64,000 nucleotides of DNA from Varibaculum vaginae (GTDB taxonomy: Bacteria > Actinomycetota > Actinomycetes > Actinomycetales > Actinomycetaceae): positions 85,539 to 149,538 of the forward strand of contig NZ_UWNY01000003.1 of the NCBI RefSeq assembly GCF_900604285.1, in the 5' to 3' direction. The notes below the pieces were generated by a model. The model saw nothing but the letters and a program-made list of their open reading frames with translations. It ran no database searches and had not been told where the DNA came from. Below are positions 55,878-64,000 of this stretch, one piece after another. The stretch's first letter is position 1, and each line of letters opens with the position of its first letter. The position numbers were made by a program, and so were the translations under genes.

Positions 55878-56687
55878 TTAGCAGCCGAGCTTTTGGTTTA
55901 CTCGGGCTTGTACCTGGTTGTAAAGATTTCCCAGGCGTGCCCGGCGGGTGGCGCCGTTGCCGTAGTCTCCTCGAATCACGGCGTCTGCCAAGGCATCGAT
56001 ATTGGGTGCGGCCGGCGCAGATCTTGCTCCGAGTTTTTCGTTGACTCTGCGTTGCACGGCGTCGTAGAGGCTACCTAGGCGTGCTCGTCGCTGGTCTCCG
56101 TTGCCGTATTCGCCACGGATAACTGCGTTGGCTAGTGCTTCAATATCTGGTTTACCGGCAGATGGCGGGTGGGGTTTGTTTGCGCTCATTTGGTCGTACC
56201 AGTAGCCGGCTCTGGCCATGTAAGCGGCGTGTTGGGATCCGGCTATGGAGGCGGGGCATTCGGTTGCGGAAAAGTCGCGGTGTCCGAATACGTTTTTGCC
56301 CCAGACGGGTCGGCCGAGCTTGTAGTAGTGACACAGGGCGGCGAGAAGGTGCGCCCCGTTTTCTAGGCAGGCATCGGAGATACGGTAGGGGTGGGTGGAT
56401 GCGTCTGCGTGTTCGATTCCAATCGAGGTGGTGTTGGCTACCCAATTTCCCGCGTGCCAGGCAGTGTCCCGATCCCAGACGAGTTGGCCGATACGGCCAC
56501 TGGTTTCTACTTGGTAGTGCGCGGAGGCGGGTCGGGTTTGCCATACGTTCCAGCATCCTTGTATGGAAAGGTTTCCATCGTTGTGGTGCAGGATGATTTT
56601 GTTGATGGATCGGCCTTGTCTGCCTTTGGTGAAGTGTTTGTTCATCAAAAGGTTCAGGTCAGCTTCTAGAGTGTTCCAGTTCTTCAT
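55878..56687 (-). CDS. Phage endolysin: N-acetylmuramoyl-L-alanine amidase with two Cpl-7-type repeats
   Basis: This 269-aa protein has an Amidase_2 domain (about 1-160). The zinc-site histidines are in IILHHNDG and FGHRDFSATECPAS, and SAHYQVETSGRIGQLV and GIEHADASTHPY lie between. Two ~40-residue cell-wall-binding repeats follow, each with the pattern DALA-AVIRG-YGNG-RRARLG-LY-VQ-RVN. They resemble Cpl-7 (CW_7) repeats. It cuts peptidoglycan at the end of the lytic cycle. The start at 56687 has CGGAGAA upstream. Confidence 0.92.
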   Translation of the reverse strand: MKNWNTLEADLNLLMNKHFTKGRQGRSINKIILHHNDGNLSIQGCWNVWQTRPASAHYQVETSGRIGQLVWDRDTAWHAGNWVANTTSIGIEHADASTHPYRISDACLENGAHLLAALCHYYKLGRPVWGKNVFGHRDFSATECPASIAGSQHAAYMARAGYWYDQMSANKPHPPSAGKPDIEALANAVIRGEYGNGDQRRARLGSLYDAVQRRVNEKLGARSAPAAPNIDALADAVIRGDYGNGATRRARLGNLYNQVQARVNQKLGC

Positions 56688-56716
56688 TTTGGGTTCTCCG
56701 TTTCTTTTTGGTTGGT

Positions 56717-56875
56717 TTAGCCGGTGGCCAAGATAAAAAGTGCGATCAGGTAGATAAGCGGGGTCATTATCCATGAAAGTAATAAGGCGAAAAGGAGCCA
56801 GATCCCGGCGGTAAGTAGCGTTAAGACTGCTAGGAGTGCCAAGAATTTAAGGAATGTTTTCATGCATGTTTTCAT
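56717..56875 (-). CDS. Small phage membrane protein (52 aa)
   Basis: An ORF below the usual size limit. From the ATG at 56875 it encodes MKTCMKTFLKFLALLAVLTL followed by a second hydrophobic run (IWLLFALLLSWIMTPLIYLIA) and a TAA. Two membrane helices fill nearly the whole chain. Its ATG overlaps the stop of the holin gene (ATGA), so it is translationally coupled. It may be a second holin or an antiholin, judged only from place and topology. Confidence 0.65.
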   Translation of the reverse strand: MKTCMKTFLKFLALLAVLTLLTAGIWLLFALLLSWIMTPLIYLIALFILATG

Positions 56876-57426
56876 GGCTTTTCTTTTTCGTCGGGGAGGG
56901 CGTGTTGGGGCAGATATTTGCCCGGGCTGGTCTGGCCTGCCTGAGGGGTTGGCGGGGAGTATTTATCTGGACTACTCGCCTTAGCAGGTGGTGTTGAGCT
57001 GGTTTTTAAGGCGGGCTGGTTTTGACCGGTTTGCTTGATTGTGTCTAATGCTTGTTTTAGTCCGCCCGGGATCGGCAGACCCAGTAGCCCTGCGTTTTCG
57101 AGGATGGAGATGCCCTCGTTGGATAGGTAGAAGAAGATGGTGGCAGTGCGTAGCACTCCGGGGGTGCCAAGAACATGCACGTCCAATAAGTGTGCGAGAC
57201 CGATGAGGGCGAAGATTAGGACTTTGCGGGCGATACCGCGAAACCCTACCGAGCTGGATAGCTTGTGGGCGTTGATTGCGGCTAATATTCCGGTGGCGTA
57301 GTCGATGATGGTGAAGGCTACGATGGCGTAGAGCAGGGAATCGGTTCCACCGAGAAAGGCTCCTAGCCAAGCACCTATAGCGGTGATTACGCCTTGGAAT
57401 AGCATCCAAATGGTTTTGATAGACAA
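56872..57426 (-). CDS. Phage holin (TcdE/Holin_4_1-like)
   Basis: This 184-aa protein has 3-4 membrane helices in the first 115 residues (WMLFQGVITAIGAWLGAFLG, AIVAFTIIDYATGILAA and two more). The family-typical DYATGILAA and FYLSNEGISILENAGLLGLPIP are both present. A polar, proline-rich tail of about 70 residues is cytosolic. Holins open the membrane for the endolysin encoded two genes downstream. The start is TTG with AAAGGA upstream. Confidence 0.88.
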   Translation of the reverse strand: MSIKTIWMLFQGVITAIGAWLGAFLGGTDSLLYAIVAFTIIDYATGILAAINAHKLSSSVGFRGIARKVLIFALIGLAHLLDVHVLGTPGVLRTATIFFYLSNEGISILENAGLLGLPIPGGLKQALDTIKQTGQNQPALKTSSTPPAKASSPDKYSPPTPQAGQTSPGKYLPQHALPDEKEKP

Positions 57427-57492
57427 AATTCTTGCTGTCCTTTCAAAATAGTTAACGGGTTAGCACAAGCGTGCGTGCTTGCGGATATAAGA

Positions 57493-57515
57493 AATGCCTG
57501 CACAATGCAGGCATT
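57493..57515 (-). terminator. Hairpin between the tail genes and the lysis genes
   Basis: A perfect 10-bp stem (57493-57502 with 57506-57515) has a 3-base loop, followed on the minus strand by TTCTTATAT. It lies 22 bases after the small tail-region gene and ~67 bases before the holin, so it separates the structural and lysis modules. Confidence 0.7.
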
Positions 57516-57536
57516 GAAACTTCAAACAAGGCGGCG

Positions 57537-57704
57537 CTATTCGGTTTGTATATATGGGCGCTTTAGGGCTTGCAGCGTGAGGCGGGTGATATCCATAGTG
57601 TTTTTTCTAGGTATCACCACTACGGGATTGTCTGTGTTTTTTGTTTTTCCTGGCGGGGCTGGTTTTGGGTCAGAGGGGATCGGGATTATCGCTTGCTCAA
57701 TCAT
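57537..57704 (-). CDS. Small phage protein (55 aa)
   Basis: It encodes MIEQAIIPIPSDPKPAPPGK and a polar, proline-rich remainder ending in RPYIQTE. Its ATG overlaps the DUF1617 stop (ATGA) and has a GGAG site upstream. No family was recognised; small proteins at this place in tail operons are common. Confidence 0.6.
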   Translation of the reverse strand: MIEQAIIPIPSDPKPAPPGKTKNTDNPVVVIPRKNTMDITRLTLQALKRPYIQTE

Positions 57705-58138
57705 GAGGTTTCTCCTTTGCTTATGGCTTGTTCTACTGCTTCGCTTAACGCACAGAATGCTTCTGCTTGTTGCCCGGCGAGCTCGCCGTCGTAGGTTTCT
57801 ATTAGGCTTTTTACTTCTTGGAGATGGTTTTGGTAGGTAGGGCCAGATACTTCGGCCAGGGAATCGAATAGGCTTTGGCGGGCGGTGAAGAATTCTGGGG
57901 CTTTTTCTGGGCATGCCAGGGTGAATGTTCCCCCAGCATCGATGCGGGGTTTGCCGTTTTCGTTTAGGGAGGCGTATTGGGTTACCAGTTCGTATTCGTC
58001 ATCGCTAAAACGCTTGGTGGCCTGTCTTACTAGGTCTAGCAGTTTGGTTCTAGCTCTAGAAGGACCGGGTTTAAGACTCATGGCAGCTAATAGTTCTGTT
58101 AGTCCGGTTAGGTGCTTGTTAGCTATCCAAATTTTCAT
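57701..58138 (-). CDS. DUF1617-family phage protein
   Basis: This 145-aa protein starts MKIWIANKHLTGLTELLAAM, has LKPGPSRARTKLLDLV, and YELVTQYASLNENGKPRIDAGG in the middle. These match the DUF1617 family found downstream of tail fibre genes in Gram-positive phages. Its function is unknown. AAAGGA lies upstream of the ATG at 58138; the frame upstream overlaps the tail gene and is not used. Confidence 0.8.
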   Translation of the reverse strand: MKIWIANKHLTGLTELLAAMSLKPGPSRARTKLLDLVRQATKRFSDDEYELVTQYASLNENGKPRIDAGGTFTLACPEKAPEFFTARQSLFDSLAEVSGPTYQNHLQEVKSLIETYDGELAGQQAEAFCALSEAVEQAISKGETS

Positions 58139-58169
58139 GACGTATTCCTTTCTTTGTATACAGCCTGGT

Positions 58170-60830
58170 TTAGGCAGTGTTGGTGGACATTGGTTGATAC
58201 CCGGTGTTATGGAAGTAGGTCCAGGAGATGGTGCCATCCGGTTTGGAGGTTATGGTGCTGATCCAGCCCTGGTTAAGCAGCCCGATGAGCCCGTTTACCC
58301 GGATCATAAGGTCTGAGAGCCGGTCGAAAAGTCGGGTCATGTTATAGAACGTGCCGTTGGTGACGATCATGACGTCATAGGTGTGGAATACTACTTTGGC
58401 TAGCTTTGTCGGCCCGACCCATCCTGGATGCGTGCCCCTATCGGTTAGTACGCAATCTTCCAAGGTGACCGATCTGTTTTCGGTGGTATAGAACTTGTAT
58501 CCATTCGTGCGCAGATCAGCCCCAAGGTGGATGCCAGCCGAATCATAAAACCGTCCCTTTGGGTCTAGGGTCAAGCACGTGAAATAGTCCCCGTTTGGAG
58601 CGTCTTGGTAGGTCCAGGCAACATAGTCACCCTCGTTGGCTAGCGACGTGGAGATACCCTCTATTTCCTCATGATCCTTTTTATGGCCCCTGCCTAACTG
58701 TCCGATATATCGATTCCCGTACCAAAACTGCATCCCGGTACTAGCGATTTTTCCTTCCAGTTCCGAACCGTTATACCAAGAGATCTGGGTCGGGTTGATG
58801 CGAATATTGCTTGTCCACCCGGCAAGACCAACCTGGATCGCGTTAGCGGAAAGCTTATCTGCCGTAATGGATGCCGCTCCGATCCGGTTGGCATCAAGCA
58901 GACCAGTGGTGATCTTGCTGGCATCTATGTAAGCAATCTTCGCCGAGGTTATAGCAGCGTCGCTAATCATTGCTGTTTGGATGTATCCGTTAGCAATCGT
59001 GAGTTTATCGCTAGTGATGCTCCCGGCGGCAATCCGCGCGGACGCTAGGGTACCGGTGGTTATTTTATCTGCTGACAGCTGACCGATTTTAGCGTTAGTG
59101 ATAGCCGCATCGGCAATCATTGCGGTACCGATTACGGCGTCATCGATTGAGGTTTGCCCACTGATGTGTACTTTTGCTGCATCAATCAGAACGGTTTCAT
59201 TCGACAGATTGATTTGGGTAATAATCTCGGCTCTTTTAACTCTCAGGTTCACGTTGTCTGAAACCATCGTCAAGGAGGAGTTAATGTTTTTGGTTTCATC
59301 TGCTACCTGCACTTTGAACGCTTCTAGAGCATTTTGGATACTGGTTGCATCCTGGAGAGCTTTTTCGGCTTGAGCTTTTGCATTTGCTGTATCGGTACTA
59401 GTTTTTACTAGCTCGCCTTGGGTTTGTTTAAGGCTTGCTTGGACTTGCTCAACGCTAGCGTTTGCTTGCGCGATCTGGGTTTTAGCTGCTTGCAGGTTCG
59501 CCGCGAGTTGGGCCGCGTTCAAATCGGTGGCAAGACTGACCCATCCGGGCTGACCAGTATCGGTGAGCTTATATATCCAGATTCCTACTTGCTCACCATT
59601 GTCTTTAAACCACACATCGCCCAGCCGCGCTGATACCGGTTGGGTGGTGCCGTAGTGGTTGGTGTTTTTCCCATCCGCGCTAGCTAGCGCAATACTTGCT
59701 ACCTGTTGGGCTTGGCTAGCCTCGGTGCGGGCAGCGGTGATGGTGTGGGTAATGTCGGTAAATTTACCGGCGGTGCTACCTAGCTCAATGCTTATATATT
59801 CTTGGTCAAGCGGGTTGTACTCATAGGCCAGGACCCGCGAGGTTAGCTCCATGCCCGAGTCGCTATGGCGTACGGTCACGGTATCACCCAAGGCTAGGGT
59901 TTCTAGCTCGCGCAGATCTGCGTATTCTTTAGTGGAGGCAAGGTCAACAAATGAAATCTTGTAGGCACAAGATGGCTGATCAACCAGGCCTAGTGCGTAC
60001 TCGCTTTTGGCTAGGGCGCGCAGCCGTGAGTGTGCTTGCTCTAGGGGCAGTTCGTCCTCTCGTGGCTTGTCTGGGTCTTTGATTGCCTTGACCTGCCCAT
60101 AGCGGATGACCTTGATACGCGGGCAGATATAGTCGCTGATGCGAGGGCTGTCCACATACAGTTCAGGAAGGAGCAGACCGTCTTAGCCAACCGGCAAAAT
60201 CCGGGTAACTACCGTGGTGTAGTCCAGGGTTGATTCGTATCCGGACAGGTTTTTACGATCCCTAATAACCACGCCATGATTAGCGCCTATGCACGGCGCG
60301 TGGTGGATGTGCCAGTTATCGAAAGTAAGATCTCCGCCCCAACGGGAGATAAACGAATTGTCGCCATCATCTAACAAGGCCGCGCTGACAGGGGCTCTAA
60401 CTATGCGGGCAGAGGCTCGACGCGAGTTATCTGAACTGGTAGCGCTAAAACCGTGCGGGCTATTGGCCGCCCCTAGCAGCTGATCTAGGGCTGCTTTTGC
60501 GGTTTTATTTACCACATAGGTGTCAGCGATAAGGTTTGCAGAAAGGTCATAGAACAGGTGATGGGCAACTACTTCGAGCGTCCCGTCAAGGCTGGTGGTG
60601 ACTTCGCTGATACGAAATCCTTGCCTACCGTTTATTCCTGGAACCGGGGCGGCCACGATGTTTTCTATTACCAACAGGTTCGCTGCTGGCCCATCAAGGG
60701 GGTAGGAAAACGTTAGGGAAAACTTTCCGTTTAGTTCCTGAGTGACTTTCGGGTCTATAAGGTGGCGATCTAGCACAGCTAACCCACTGGCAGTGAAATC
60801 GTTAGCGCTACGATCGTGAATCGTAATCAT
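58170..60830 (-). pseudogene. Phage tail endopeptidase/fibre-type protein, split by one in-frame TAA
   Basis: One 886-codon frame, interrupted only by a TAA at 60183-60185. The first part (215 codons) has the phage minor structural protein N-terminus (LAVLDRHLIDPKVTQELNGK, ISRWGGDLTFDNWHI, TTVVTRILPVG). After the stop the same frame continues with DGLLLPELYVDSPRI, which is the normal continuation of this family. The rest has a coiled-coil stretch (about 195-300 of the second part) and repeats of the type AKI-LSADKITTGTLASARI, then a receptor-binding-like C-terminus. No ribosome site supports restart at the GTG at 60155. The prophage is therefore probably defective unless the stop is suppressed. 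Confidence 0.82.
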
Positions 60831-60844
60831 CTGGTTAGTCCTTT

Positions 60845-61531
60845 CTACAAGGTACGCCAGTTACCTTGGACTTCGATTCTTGAAATACCTGTGCCCAGCT
60901 CGATGTGGTTAGTGCCAGGAGAAAGTTGCGGGAAGGGCCCTGAAATCCCATCGGTTTGGGTTTTACCTGCAACGTGGGTTGTAAGCCGGGCAGTATCGAT
61001 AGTTAATTGCCCACTAGGAGCAGAAACCAACAAGACGCTATCGTTTATTTTCAGTTCCAACTCCCCGGTACCAAAAACAGTGATTACCGGATCGGAAGCT
61101 AAAAGACCAGGATTAATAATCGTGCCCGAAGCGTTTAAAGTTAGCTGTTTAAGCCCAGTTTCCAGGTAGGTAAACGGCTGGCAGCAAAGCTCGGCTTCAA
61201 ACATTACCCAAGTGGACAGCGAGCCTAACGCTGGTGATATTTTGACGTGTTTAAGATACCTGAACATGCCAGGCTCACCGCTAAAACCAATCGTGTGGGC
61301 TTGGGTGAGTAAGTAAGCGGCTTTGCGGAATGCTTCCAGCCCGCCACGCACCGATAGTTTCAAAGTTATTTCACTGTCTTGCCACCCTTTAAGGCGGGTA
61401 AGAGTGCCGGCCCGCCCGGACACCTCAATATCGTCTACACCCATGGCGGCAGTAGGGATCTCTACAGGTGCGCAAAAACGGATACCCAGGCTTTTAGAGC
61501 TAACCTTATGGTCGAGAACAAACCCGTACAT
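60845..61531 (-). CDS. Distal tail (Dit)-like phage protein
   Basis: This 228-aa protein has the siphovirus Dit layout: an N-terminal half with GVDDIEVSGRAGTLTRLKGW and FRKAAYLLTQAHTIGFSGEP, then YLKHVKISPALGS, and a C-terminal beta-sandwich. Dit forms the hub joining the tail tube to the tip. It lies between the tape-measure and tail endopeptidase genes, the standard order. ATG start, 4 bases before the end of the tape-measure gene. Confidence 0.83.
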   Translation of the reverse strand: MYGFVLDHKVSSKSLGIRFCAPVEIPTAAMGVDDIEVSGRAGTLTRLKGWQDSEITLKLSVRGGLEAFRKAAYLLTQAHTIGFSGEPGMFRYLKHVKISPALGSLSTWVMFEAELCCQPFTYLETGLKQLTLNASGTIINPGLLASDPVITVFGTGELELKINDSVLLVSAPSGQLTIDTARLTTHVAGKTQTDGISGPFPQLSPGTNHIELGTGISRIEVQGNWRTL

Positions 61532-61535
61532 TGTT

Positions 61536-64000
61536 TTACACCCCCGCAGCTAGCAGATTGGCTCGCCGAGATAGCCGTGATAGTTGCTGATCAATTTTGG
61601 GTGCGAGTTTGCCGACCAGCGTCCCATCACTTAAAACAACCTTGATATCCAAACCCTCAAGAATCCGGGCAGCTGTAGCATCTGCTACCCCTTGAACATC
61701 AACGCTGTAAGTTTTAGCTTCCTTTTCGGTTTGCGATGTTTGGTTAACTGGGGCAGGGGTCAGATCGGTGCTTGGCAAAGACAAATCCTCGCTGACCTTG
61801 ATAGGTACGTTAACTCCGTTAGTTAACTCGCCCATAGCGTCCATGGTGTCTTTTGCCATGTTTGCTGCCGCATCGGCGGCCTTATGGCCTCGTGAGGTTA
61901 TTGCTCCGGCTAGACCAGCAACTAGCATGTCACCAACCCACGCCATTTGCTTAGAAGGAGAATGGATACCGAAAAATCCGAGAATCCCATTCCAGATTGA
62001 GGACACCCAGTTAGAGACCCGGTTCCACAACCAACCTGCTAGTGACTGAATGCCTTGCCATAACCCAGAAACCAGGGATGCTCCGGCGTTGATCATCTGC
62101 CCGACCCCGCCCAGCACTGCTTGAACAATGCTGTAGATAATCCTCGGGATAGCCGAAACGACAGTGCCGATAATGGTCGGTAAAGCCCGAATTAGACTGG
62201 TTAATAGTTGGATGCCAGCTTGTACCAGAAGGGGGATAGCCCCACCAATAGCAGACAATATGGCAGAGATGATTTGAGGTAAAGCCCCCACAATCGCGTT
62301 AATAATAGTTGGTAACGCCCCTATAAGAGCCGTCAACAGTTGCACGCCCGCGTTAATCAACTGTGGGATTGCCTGGATGATCGCGCTAAGGATAGCGGTA
62401 ATAATCAAAGGTAAAGTCCCGGTGATAGCGGTAATAATTTCTGGCAAGGCACCAACCAGCGCGGTTAACAGCTTGATGCCAGCTTCGATGATCTGGGGGA
62501 CGGCTCCGATTAAGAAAGAAATAATCGCACCAATCAACTCCGGCAAAGCCTCAACAAGCACCGGGATAGCCGCAATCAAACCTTGCGCAAGACCGATAAT
62601 TAACTGTAGGGCTGCATCCAAAATAAGTGGCAAATTATCGATGAGCCCCTGGATCATGGTCATCAGCATTTCTACCGCCGCCGGGATCAGCTCCGGTAGA
62701 GCCTGGCCGATACCAGCAACCAAGGTGGCGATAATCTGAACCGCAGCCTCTAACAGACTCGGAAGTGCCTCAATAATCGCTTCCACCAATGCCACAATCA
62801 ACGTCACGGCAGTTTCCGCCAAGGAAGGCAGAACAGCGATAATGCCCTCCAACAAAGCAGTCAAGATACTCATCCCGGTATCCACCACTTGCGGAAGCTG
62901 GCTAGAAATAAACTCCAGGGCTTCTTTCAAGATCTGTCCCAGGGCGTCGATAAAGGCAGGGGCGCCCCCGGTCTTGAACGCGCCGGTGAGTTCATCGACC
63001 CAACCATTAACCATCGGCATCACCGTGCCAGCCAAAGCCGTGGTCAAACCTCCAGCCAATAGACCTTTAAGGTTATCGACCCCGTCTTTTAACGTAGCGA
63101 GTTGACCAGAAAAGGTTTTGGACTGGGCATCCATCGCCCCATAAAACCGTCCACCCTCACTTGTGGCACTAGCAAACGCATCCGCAACCATATCCGCACT
63201 GATCGCGCCCTTAGCCATTTCTTCTTTGAGCTCACCGATACTTTTACCGGTCTTACGGGAAATCTCCTCTAAAGGGTTGAAGCCTGCGTTAATCATCTGG
63301 TTCAAATCCTGACCAGTCAGCTTGCCAGTAGAGCTCATTTGAGCAAACGCCAACGTGAGGGATTCGAACTTTCCAGCATCCCCCTGGCTGATATCACCTA
63401 ACTGTTTGATCCGTACCTGGGACTCTTCAGCGCTCATGCCGAACCCCATCAACGTTTGGGTGGCCTTGGCTAGATCCTCCATCCCAAACGGAGTACGAGC
63501 CGCTTCCAACTTGAGGTTATTAACCAGTTTCTGAGCCTTGGCTTGATCACCCAGCATCGTGGTAAACGAGGTGGTGTATTGCTCCATCCGGGCGTTATAG
63601 TCCAAACCATCCTTTAAAGCCCCGACCATGCCCCGCCCAATAGAAGAAATAGCATGCCCAATAGCTTTAACCCCACCAACAACAGCTTCCGCTGCCAGGC
63701 TGGCTTTAAGCACATCACCAAAAATGCGGGTCTTCGAACTGGTACCGTCCATCTGCGAACCCAGCTCATCTACAGCATTTTCTAGGTGTCCGGTGTCCTT
63801 AGCTGCAGTTTTCGCATCATCACCCGCACCGTCAGCCTCATCAGCAAACTTGGAAAGAGCACAATTATTCTCTTTAAGCTCACCCTCAAGACCATTCAAA
63901 GTCGCCTGGGCGTTATTGAGCTGAATCTGCCAATTCTTCGTTCGAGAATCATTTTCCCCAAAACTGGTAGCCGAGTTATCAAGAGCGCTCTTAAGGGTCT
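61536..64000 (-). CDS. Phage tail tape-measure protein (5' end outside window)
   Basis: The frame is open to the right edge, so the first codon of the gene is not in this window. More than 820 residues are visible. The first part is helical with a TMP core (LDYNARMEQYTTSFTTMLGD, then ARTPFGMEDLAKATQTLMGFG). The middle (~residues 300-600 of the visible part) is a long series of hydrophobic repeats of the type ALPTIINAIVGALPQIIS. Near the end lies a GIHSPSKQMAWVGDML motif typical of actinobacterial and Bacillota tape-measure proteins. The protein sets tail length. No stop interrupts the visible frame. Confidence 0.9.
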   Translation of the reverse strand, partial: TLKSALDNSATSFGENDSRTKNWQIQLNNAQATLNGLEGELKENNCALSKFADEADGAGDDAKTAAKDTGHLENAVDELGSQMDGTSSKTRIFGDVLKASLAAEAVVGGVKAIGHAISSIGRGMVGALKDGLDYNARMEQYTTSFTTMLGDQAKAQKLVNNLKLEAARTPFGMEDLAKATQTLMGFGMSAEESQVRIKQLGDISQGDAGKFESLTLAFAQMSSTGKLTGQDLNQMINAGFNPLEEISRKTGKSIGELKEEMAKGAISADMVADAFASATSEGGRFYGAMDAQSKTFSGQLATLKDGVDNLKGLLAGGLTTALAGTVMPMVNGWVDELTGAFKTGGAPAFIDALGQILKEALEFISSQLPQVVDTGMSILTALLEGIIAVLPSLAETAVTLIVALVEAIIEALPSLLEAAVQIIATLVAGIGQALPELIPAAVEMLMTMIQGLIDNLPLILDAALQLIIGLAQGLIAAIPVLVEALPELIGAIISFLIGAVPQIIEAGIKLLTALVGALPEIITAITGTLPLIITAILSAIIQAIPQLINAGVQLLTALIGALPTIINAIVGALPQIISAILSAIGGAIPLLVQAGIQLLTSLIRALPTIIGTVVSAIPRIIYSIVQAVLGGVGQMINAGASLVSGLWQGIQSLAGWLWNRVSNWVSSIWNGILGFFGIHSPSKQMAWVGDMLVAGLAGAITSRGHKAADAAANMAKDTMDAMGELTNGVNVPIKVSEDLSLPSTDLTPAPVNQTSQTEKEAKTYSVDVQGVADATAARILEGLDIKVVLSDGTLVGKLAPKIDQQLSRLSRRANLLAAGV
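62100..62860 (-). repeat. Tandem imperfect repeats inside the tape-measure gene
   Basis: The DNA codes for about ten copies of a hydrophobic unit of roughly 33 residues (or 11-residue sub-units), each with ALP or AIPQLI-AG-QLL, so motifs such as GGTAAAGCCC and GATAGC recur. Repeats of this kind change tail length when copies are gained or lost. Confidence 0.7.

Noticed and set aside
62100..62860. Regular repeats that could suggest a CRISPR array
   Set aside because: The units are imperfect, have no unique spacers and are in frame with the tape-measure protein; they code for hydrophobic helices.

Overview
The window looks like chromosome from a moderate-GC actinobacterium of the Actinomycetaceae type (Varibaculum/Mobiluncus/Actinomyces-like; genus is inference). 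Reasons: the phosphatidylinositol/PIM block (HIT protein, PIP synthase, PatA-like acyltransferase, PimA), the ruvCAB-yajC-secD-secF-apt-rsh order, many GTG/TTG starts, an ileS T-box leader with ultrashort Stem I, and a promoter that implies a leaderless rsh mRNA. No tRNA, rRNA or CRISPR array was seen.

Region 1 (1-39150) is ordinary core genome. It holds the thrS 3' end, the PI/PIM membrane-lipid genes, a PrsW-type protease, a NUDIX hydrolase, a YebC regulator, Holliday-junction genes, Sec accessory genes, purine salvage and stringent response. It continues with an MBL-fold hydrolase, a DUF349 protein, UDP-glucose pyrophosphorylase, a DEAD-box helicase, aspS, a bile-acid-symporter-like transporter, proC, T-box-controlled ileS, folC, a fusion of a catalytically degenerate RNase H domain with an NTF2-like domain, the E2 and E3 subunits of a 2-oxoacid dehydrogenase, and small genes ending in a DEDDh exonuclease.

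Region 2 (39200-51200) is a defence island. A type I hsdM breaks off just before its NPPY catalytic motif at about 40170. It abuts DNA carrying a complete second type I system on the minus strand (hsdM-hsdS-hsdR). Upstream of that lies a four-gene minus-strand operon that I read as an ABC-three-component (ABC-3C) conflict system: C-terminal-domain component, middle component MC2, SMC/Rad50-like ATPase and XRE regulator. The ATPase has one in-frame TAA. Three 10-bp direct repeats sit just upstream of the operon's ribosome binding site.

Region 3 (51500-64000) is the end of a prophage or related element. A plus-strand sigma-region-4-like gene faces two tandem large serine recombinases. Upstream of these on the minus strand are a small gene, an HTH/zinc-ribbon gene, an endolysin with two Cpl-7-type repeats, a 52-aa membrane protein, a holin, a DUF1617 protein, a tail endopeptidase/fibre gene (also split by one in-frame TAA), a distal tail protein and a tape-measure gene that runs off the window. 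The element edge is probably near 52 kb.

The strongest candidates for a second look are the ABC-3C operon with its helically phased repeats and nonsense codon, the two same-type ochre interruptions, the truncated hsdM junction with a nearby 111-bp inverted-repeat structure, and the RNase H pseudoenzyme fusion.
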